Source: Rhinopithecus roxellana (Eukaryota > Chordata > Mammalia > Primates > Cercopithecidae). Taken from it: 64,000 nt of DNA. The position numbers were made by a program, and so were the translations under genes. Below, one piece after another: positions 59,113 through 64,000 of this stretch (position 1 is its first letter; the number at the start of each line of letters is the position of its first letter). Location: the NCBI RefSeq assembly GCF_007565055.1, contig NC_044556.1, positions 130,361,808 through 130,425,807 on the forward strand, written 5' to 3'. The notes under the pieces were generated by a model. The model worked only from the letters and a program-made list of their open reading frames with translations. It was not told the DNA's origin and did not search any database.

Positions 59113-59115
59113 CTT
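58639..59115 (+). mobile_element. L1PA 3' end, 5'-truncated
   Basis: Little-diverged ORF2 end ('gaatactatgtagccataaaa') and 3' UTR ('gtcatggggtgggggagagg', 'tatgtaacaaacctgcacg') with a long A-tail. Flanks 'aaaaaaatcacgccaatct' / 'aaaaaaagcatgctaatct' may be its decayed target duplication. Confidence 0.9.
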
Positions 59116-59134
59116 AAAAAAAGCATGCTAATCT

Positions 59135-59651
59135 AATTTCCAGATGACAGGGTCAATGAAAGACAGCTCACACACTAGATGTCACATTCAGAATCCCCCC
59201 CACCCAAGAGTCTTAAATGTGGGAATAAGATGTTGGATAAAATGAAATGAAATTTAATATGGATACACATAAGTACTGACCTTAATACAGAACACACATT
59301 GCATAACAGAATGCATAAAAAAGACAGGATTTTAGTTCACTGAAAGTTAAAGAAGAATTAACATTGTAATGTGGTTGCAAGAAGTGTTAAGGTAATTTTA
59401 AGCCACAATCAGTGCAAGTATAGTGTTCCAAAGAGAGAAAACTTCTATTCGGCAGTAGTCACACTACGTCTAAAATAGTCTGTTCAATTCCAAAGGCCAT
59501 ACTCTAAAAGAGGTGTTGAGAAACTGAAATCTGTTCACACAAGAATGACTGGGAAGGTAGTGGGACTTGATAATGAAGAAGATGAAGGACAATTTTAGAA
59601 ATTATAAATATTTGGCCTGAAGATGAGGAGACTTAAAAGCTGTCATAAAAC
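59135..59651. other. Intron-like DNA without recognised repeats
   Basis: Nothing identified. Confidence 0.5.
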
Positions 59652-59664
59652 ATCTGAAAGACTC

Positions 59665-59984
59665 GGCTGGGCGCGGTGGCCCACACCTGTAATCCCAGCA
59701 CTTTGAGAGGCCGAAGTGGGTAGATCACAAGGTCAGGAGATCGAGACCATCCTGGCTGGCTAACACGGTGAAACCCCGTCTCTACTAAAAAATAGAAAAA
59801 AATTAGCCGGGCGTAGTGGCGGGCACCTGTAGTCCCAGCTACTTGGGAGGCTGAGGCAGGAGAATGGCGTGAACCCAGGAGGCAGAGCTTGCAGTGAGCT
59901 GAGATTGTGCCACTGCACACCAGCCAGGGCAACAGAGTGAGACTCCAAACAAAAATAAAAACAAAAACAAAAACAAACAAAAAA
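59665..59984 (+). mobile_element. AluY
   Basis: 'ggctgggcgcggtggcccac' with an (AAAAAC)n tail. Flanks 'tgaaagactc' at 59655-59664 and 59989-59998. 'ggctggctaacacgg' carries a four-base duplication. Confidence 0.9.
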
Positions 59985-59999
59985 CTTATGAAAGACTCT

Positions 60000-60304
60000 T
60001 ATGTAAAGAATCGAACAGTCTATGTGGGCCTAAAAAGCAAAAATATAACAGATTAGAAAACAATAACAGTACCAAAACAGCGAAATAAATTTTGGCTTAA
60101 TATAAAAAGAAGCTTCTAACAACTGGAGTTCTTCAAAAATTGGGCCAATTTCTTCACAAATAGTAAATTTCCCATCATTAGGACTCTTCCAATAGAAGCT
60201 AAAAGACTGTATGCTAGAATCATCTAGAGAAAGAAAATTAGTCTAAATAACCAACAAATTCATTCTAATAATGAGATTACAAGCTTACAACAAGAGAAGA
60301 AAGA
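60000..60304. other. Intron-like DNA without recognised repeats
   Basis: Nothing identified. Confidence 0.5.
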
Positions 60305-61100
60305 GAAATATAACTTTAAAAAGATACACAAATGGTCAATGTGTACATTAAAAGGTGGTCAATATCATCAGTCATCAGGGAAATGTGAATTGAAATCACA
60401 GTAAGATACCACTTCACACCCACTAGGATGGCTATAATCAAAAAGACAGAAAACAAATTAGAACCCTTATACACTGTTGACAGGACTGTAAAATGTTGTA
60501 GCCATTTTAGAATACAGTCCAATGGTTCTTCAAAGTTAAACACAGAATTACCATTTGATCCAGCAATTCCACTCCTGGATATATGTCCATTAGAAATAAA
60601 GATGTATGTACACACAAAAACTTGCACACAAATGTTCACAGCAACATTATTCAAAATAGCCAAAAGGTGGAAAGAACCCAAATGTTCAAAAAAAGATGAA
60701 TGGAAAAACAAAATGTGGCATATCCATACAATAGAATATTATTCATCCATAAAAAGGAATGAAGTATTGACACACGCTACAATGTGAAAGAATACCCTGA
60801 AAACATACTAATAAAAAAAGTCAGTCATAAAAGACTACATGTTATATTATTCCATTTGAAACCAGAATAGGCAAATCTATAGAAAGAGAAACTACATTAA
60901 TGGTTGCTTAGGGCTGAGGGAAATGAGATTGAAACTAAGAGCTAAAGGGTATGGAGTTTCTTTTTGAAGGGATGAAAATGTTCTAAGATGAATTGTAATG
61001 ATGGTTGAACAACTTCATGAATATACTAAAAATCACTGAATTGTACACTTAAATGGGAGAACATAGTGGGTGAATTTTAATGTGTCAATTTAAAAAGCAG
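60305..61100 (+). mobile_element. L1M 3' end
   Basis: 'atcatcagtcatcagggaaatg', 'gatccagcaattccactcctgg', 'aacattattcaaaatagccaa', 'gaattgtacacttaaatggg'. The frame 60428-60787 is the ORF2 C-terminus, which ends early. Confidence 0.87.
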
Positions 61101-61184
61101 AGAAAAATGAAAAAATGTGTTCAGTAAACTACATTTAAAGAAACTAGGAAAGACTATACTTTCAGGGATCATTTTTATCTGAAC

Positions 61185-64000
61185 AACCTGCTCCTGAATG
61201 ACTACTGTGTAAATAATGAAATTAAGGCAGAAATAAATACGTTCTTTGAAACCAATGAGGACAAAGACACAACGTACCAGAATCACGAGGACACAGATAA
61301 AGCACTGTTTAGAGGGAAATTTATACCACTAAATGCCCACAGGAGAAAGTGGGAAAGACCTAAAATCGACACCCTAACATCACAATTAAAACAACTACAC
61401 GGGTGGCTCAGACCTGTAATCAATCCCAGCACTTCGGGAGGCTGACGTGGGTGAATCAAGAGGTCAGGAGACTGAGATCAGCCTGGCCAACATAGTGAAA
61501 CCTCATCTCTACTAAAAATACAAAAATTAGCTGGGCATGGTGGCACGTGCCAGTAGTTCCAGCTACTCGGGAGGCTGAGGCAGGAGAATCACTTGAACCT
61601 AGGAGACAGAGGTTGTGGTGAGCCGAGATCATGCCACTCCACTCCAGCCTGGGCAACAGAGACTCCATCTCAAAAAAAATTAATAATAGTAATAATAATA
61701 ATAAAAACAACTAGAGAAGCAAGAGCAAAGAAATTCAAAAGCTAGCAGAAGACAAGAAATAACTAAGATCAGAGCAGAACTGAAGGAGATAGAGACATGA
61801 AAAATCCTTCAAAAAAAATGAATACAGGAGCTGGTTTTTCGAAAAGATTAACAAAACAGATAGACTGCTAGCAAGACTAACAAAGAAGAAAAGAGAGAAG
61901 AATCAAATAGACACAATAAAAAATGATAAAGGGGATATCACCACTGATTCCACAGAACTACAAGTTACTATCAGAGAATACTATAAACACCTCTACGCAA
62001 ATAAACTAGAAAATCTAGAAGAAATGGATAAATTCCTGGACACATATACCCTCCCAAGACTAAATCAGGAAGAAGTTGCATCCCTGAATAGACCAATAAG
62101 TTCTGAAATTGAGGCAGTAATTAATAGCCTACCAACCAAAAAAAGCCCAGAACCAGACAGATTCACAGCCGAAATCTACCAGAGGTACAAACAGGAGCTG
62201 GTACCACTCCTGAAACTATTCCAAACAACAGAAAAAGAGGGAAACCTCCATAACTCATTTTATGAGGCCAGCATCATCCTGATACCAAAACCTGGCAGAG
62301 ACACAACAAAAAAAAAGAGAATTTTAGACCAATATCCCTCATCAATATTGATGCAAAAATCCTCAGTAAAATACAGGCAAACCGAATCCAGCAGCACATC
62401 AAAAAGCTTACCCACCATGATCAAGTTGGCTTCATCCCTGGGATGCAAGGCTGGCTCAACATACACAAATCAATAAATGCATTTCATCACATAAACAGAA
62501 CAAATGACAAAAACCACATGATTATTTCAACAGATGCAAAAAAAAGACTTTCAATAAAATTCAACAGCCTTTCATGCTAAAAACTCTCAATAAACTAGGT
62601 ATTGATGGAACGTATCTCAAAATAGTAAGAGCTATTTATTACAAACCCACAGTCAGTATCATACTGAATGGGCAAAAGCTGGAAGCATTCCCTTGAAAAC
62701 TGGTACAAGACAAGGATGCCCTCTCTCACCACTCCTATTCAACATAGTAGTGGAAGTTCTGGCCAGGGCAATCAGGCAAGAGAAAGAAATAAAGGGTATT
62801 CAAATAGGAAGAAAGGAAGTTAAATTGTCTCTGTTTACAGATGGCATGATTGCATATTTAGAAAATCCCATCATCTCAGCCCCCAAACTCCTTAAACTGA
62901 TAAGCAACTTCGGCAAAGTCTCGGGATAAAAACTCAATGTGCAAAAATCACAAGCATTCCTACACACCAATAATAGACAGCCAAATCATGAGTGAACTCC
63001 CATTCACAATTGCTACAAAGAGAATAAAATACCTAGGAATCCAACTTATAAGGGATGTGAAGGACCACTTCAAGGAGAACTACAAACCACTGCTCAAGGA
63101 AATAAGAGAGGGCATAAACAAACAGAAAAACATTCCATGCTCATGGATAGGAAGAATCAAAGTTGTGAAAAGTAATTTATAGATTCAATGCTATCCCCAT
63201 CAAGTTACCACTGACTTTCTTCAAAGAATTAGAAAAAACTACCTTAAATTTCATATAGAACTAAAAAAGAGCCCGTATAGCCAAGACAATCCTTAGAAAA
63301 AAGAACAAAGCTGGAGGCATCATGCTACCTGACTTAAAACTATACTACAAGGCTACAGTAACCAAAACAGCATGGTACTGGTACCAAAACAGATATACAG
63401 ACCAATGGAACAGAACAGATGCTTCAGAAATAACACCACATATCTACAGCCATCTGATCTTTGACAAACCTGACAAAAACAAGCAAAGGGGAAAGGATTC
63501 CCCATTTAATAAATGGTATTGGGAAAACTGGCTAGACATATGCAGAAAACTGAAACTGGACCCCTTCCTTACACCTTATACAAAAATTTACCCAAGATGG
63601 ATTAAAGACAAATGGAAGACCTAAAACTATAAAAACCCTAGAAGAAAACCTAGCCAATACCACTCAGGACATAGGCATGGGAAAATACTTTATGACTAAA
63701 ACACCAAAAGCAATGGCAATAAAAGCCAAAATTGACAAGCGGGATATAATTAAACTAAAGAGCTTCTGCACAGCAAAATAAACTATCATCAGAGTGAACA
63801 GGCAATCTACAAAATGGGAGAAAATTTTTGCAATCTATCCATCTGACAAAGGGCATACATCCAGAATCTACAAGGAACTTGAACAGATTTACAAGGAAAA
63901 AAAAAACACACATCAAAAAGTGGGTGAAGAATATGAACAGACACTTCTCAAAAGAAGACATTTATGTGGCCAACAAACATATGAAAAAAGCTCATCATCA
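61185..64000 (+). mobile_element. Primate L1 ORF2, running past the right edge
   Basis: Starts abruptly in ORF2 ('cctgctcctgaatgactactg') and runs through endonuclease-to-RT linker, RT and C-terminal domain to the window end. An AluS is inserted at 61398-61703. Frames 62024-62476, 62693-62929, 62937-63182 and 63322-63624 are consecutive ORF2 pieces separated by frameshifts and stops. The RT motif block RQGCPLSPLLFN is intact, but the catalytic FADD motif reads FTDG. Low divergence suggests L1PA/L1PB age. Inactive. Confidence 0.92.
61398..61703 (+). mobile_element. AluS inside an L1, slightly 5'-truncated
   Basis: Lacks about the first nine bases ('cacgggtggctcagacctg'), (TAA)n tail. Perfect duplication 'aaaacaacta' (61388-61397, 61704-61713). 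Confidence 0.92.

Noticed and set aside
62024..63624. Series of L1 ORF2-like frames as a possible active retrotransposon
   Set aside because: The frame is broken several times and the catalytic FADD motif reads FTDG; the copy is 5'-truncated.
43400..64000. ACB-domain exon of ACBD6 upstream of 43382
   Set aside because: No minus-strand block with acyl-CoA-binding text and a donor was recognised; probably outside the window.
1..64000. CRISPR array, tRNA, rRNA, snRNA genes, CpG island promoter or endogenous retrovirus
   Set aside because: No regularly spaced repeats, no cloverleaf or snRNA text, no CpG-dense block, and no convincing LTR pair or gag/pol text was seen.

Overview
The window is primate nuclear DNA, most likely from an Old World monkey. 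The evidence is a dense mix of Alu, L1, MIR, L2 and Tigger/hAT copies. About nine young AluY copies carry a shared variant set, namely 'ggctcaagcctgtaatccc' at the 5' end, 'ccgggcgaggtggcgggcgcc' in the right arm and 'gagatccggccactgcac' near the 3' end, which I associate with cercopithecoid AluY. There are no bacterial-type operons, no CRISPR array and no rRNA, tRNA or snRNA gene that I can see.

The only host gene I can prove is ACBD6 (acyl-CoA-binding domain containing 6), transcribed on the minus strand. Three internal coding exons are present, in transcript order 43382-43300, 26668-26563 and 8942-8853. Each has a consensus acceptor and donor, and their phases join exactly (83 nt ending with two bases of an Arg codon, then 106 nt, then 90 nt). 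Together they encode the linker after the ACB domain, the lead-in to the ankyrin region and the whole first ankyrin repeat. The ACB-domain exons (upstream) and the last exon with ankyrin repeat 2 (downstream) were not found and probably lie outside the window. The two introns between these exons are 16.6 and 17.6 kb.

Layout. 1-8.8 kb: old L1 fragments, a MIR and a few Alus. 8.85-8.94 kb: ankyrin exon, tightly framed by L1 and AluY. 9-26.5 kb: intron with many Alus, a MER8-like MITE (18.5 kb) and a full-length Tigger1 (21.95-25.3 kb) carrying three nested Alus. 26.56-26.67 kb: exon. 26.7-43.3 kb: intron with a pair of tandem 5'-truncated Alus (28.1-28.6 kb), a Tigger2-type element on the minus strand (32.65-36.44 kb) broken by an L1 3' end and an Alu, and several MIRs. 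43.3-43.38 kb: exon. 43.4-64 kb: intron with L1 fragments in both orientations, a MER5A inside an L1, more Alus, a 3' L1PA end (58.6-59.1 kb) and a larger primate L1 ORF2 stretch running off the right edge (61.2-64 kb).

Nearly all open reading frames in the window are Alu or L1 translations. I found no convincing undescribed gene system. The observations most worth checking are the Alu arrangement around the ankyrin exon, the triple target-site repeat at 28.1-28.6 kb, a short alternating purine-pyrimidine tract, a CTCF-like site and a perfect 12-bp hairpin. All subfamily names are from reading the sequence by eye; no alignment was run.
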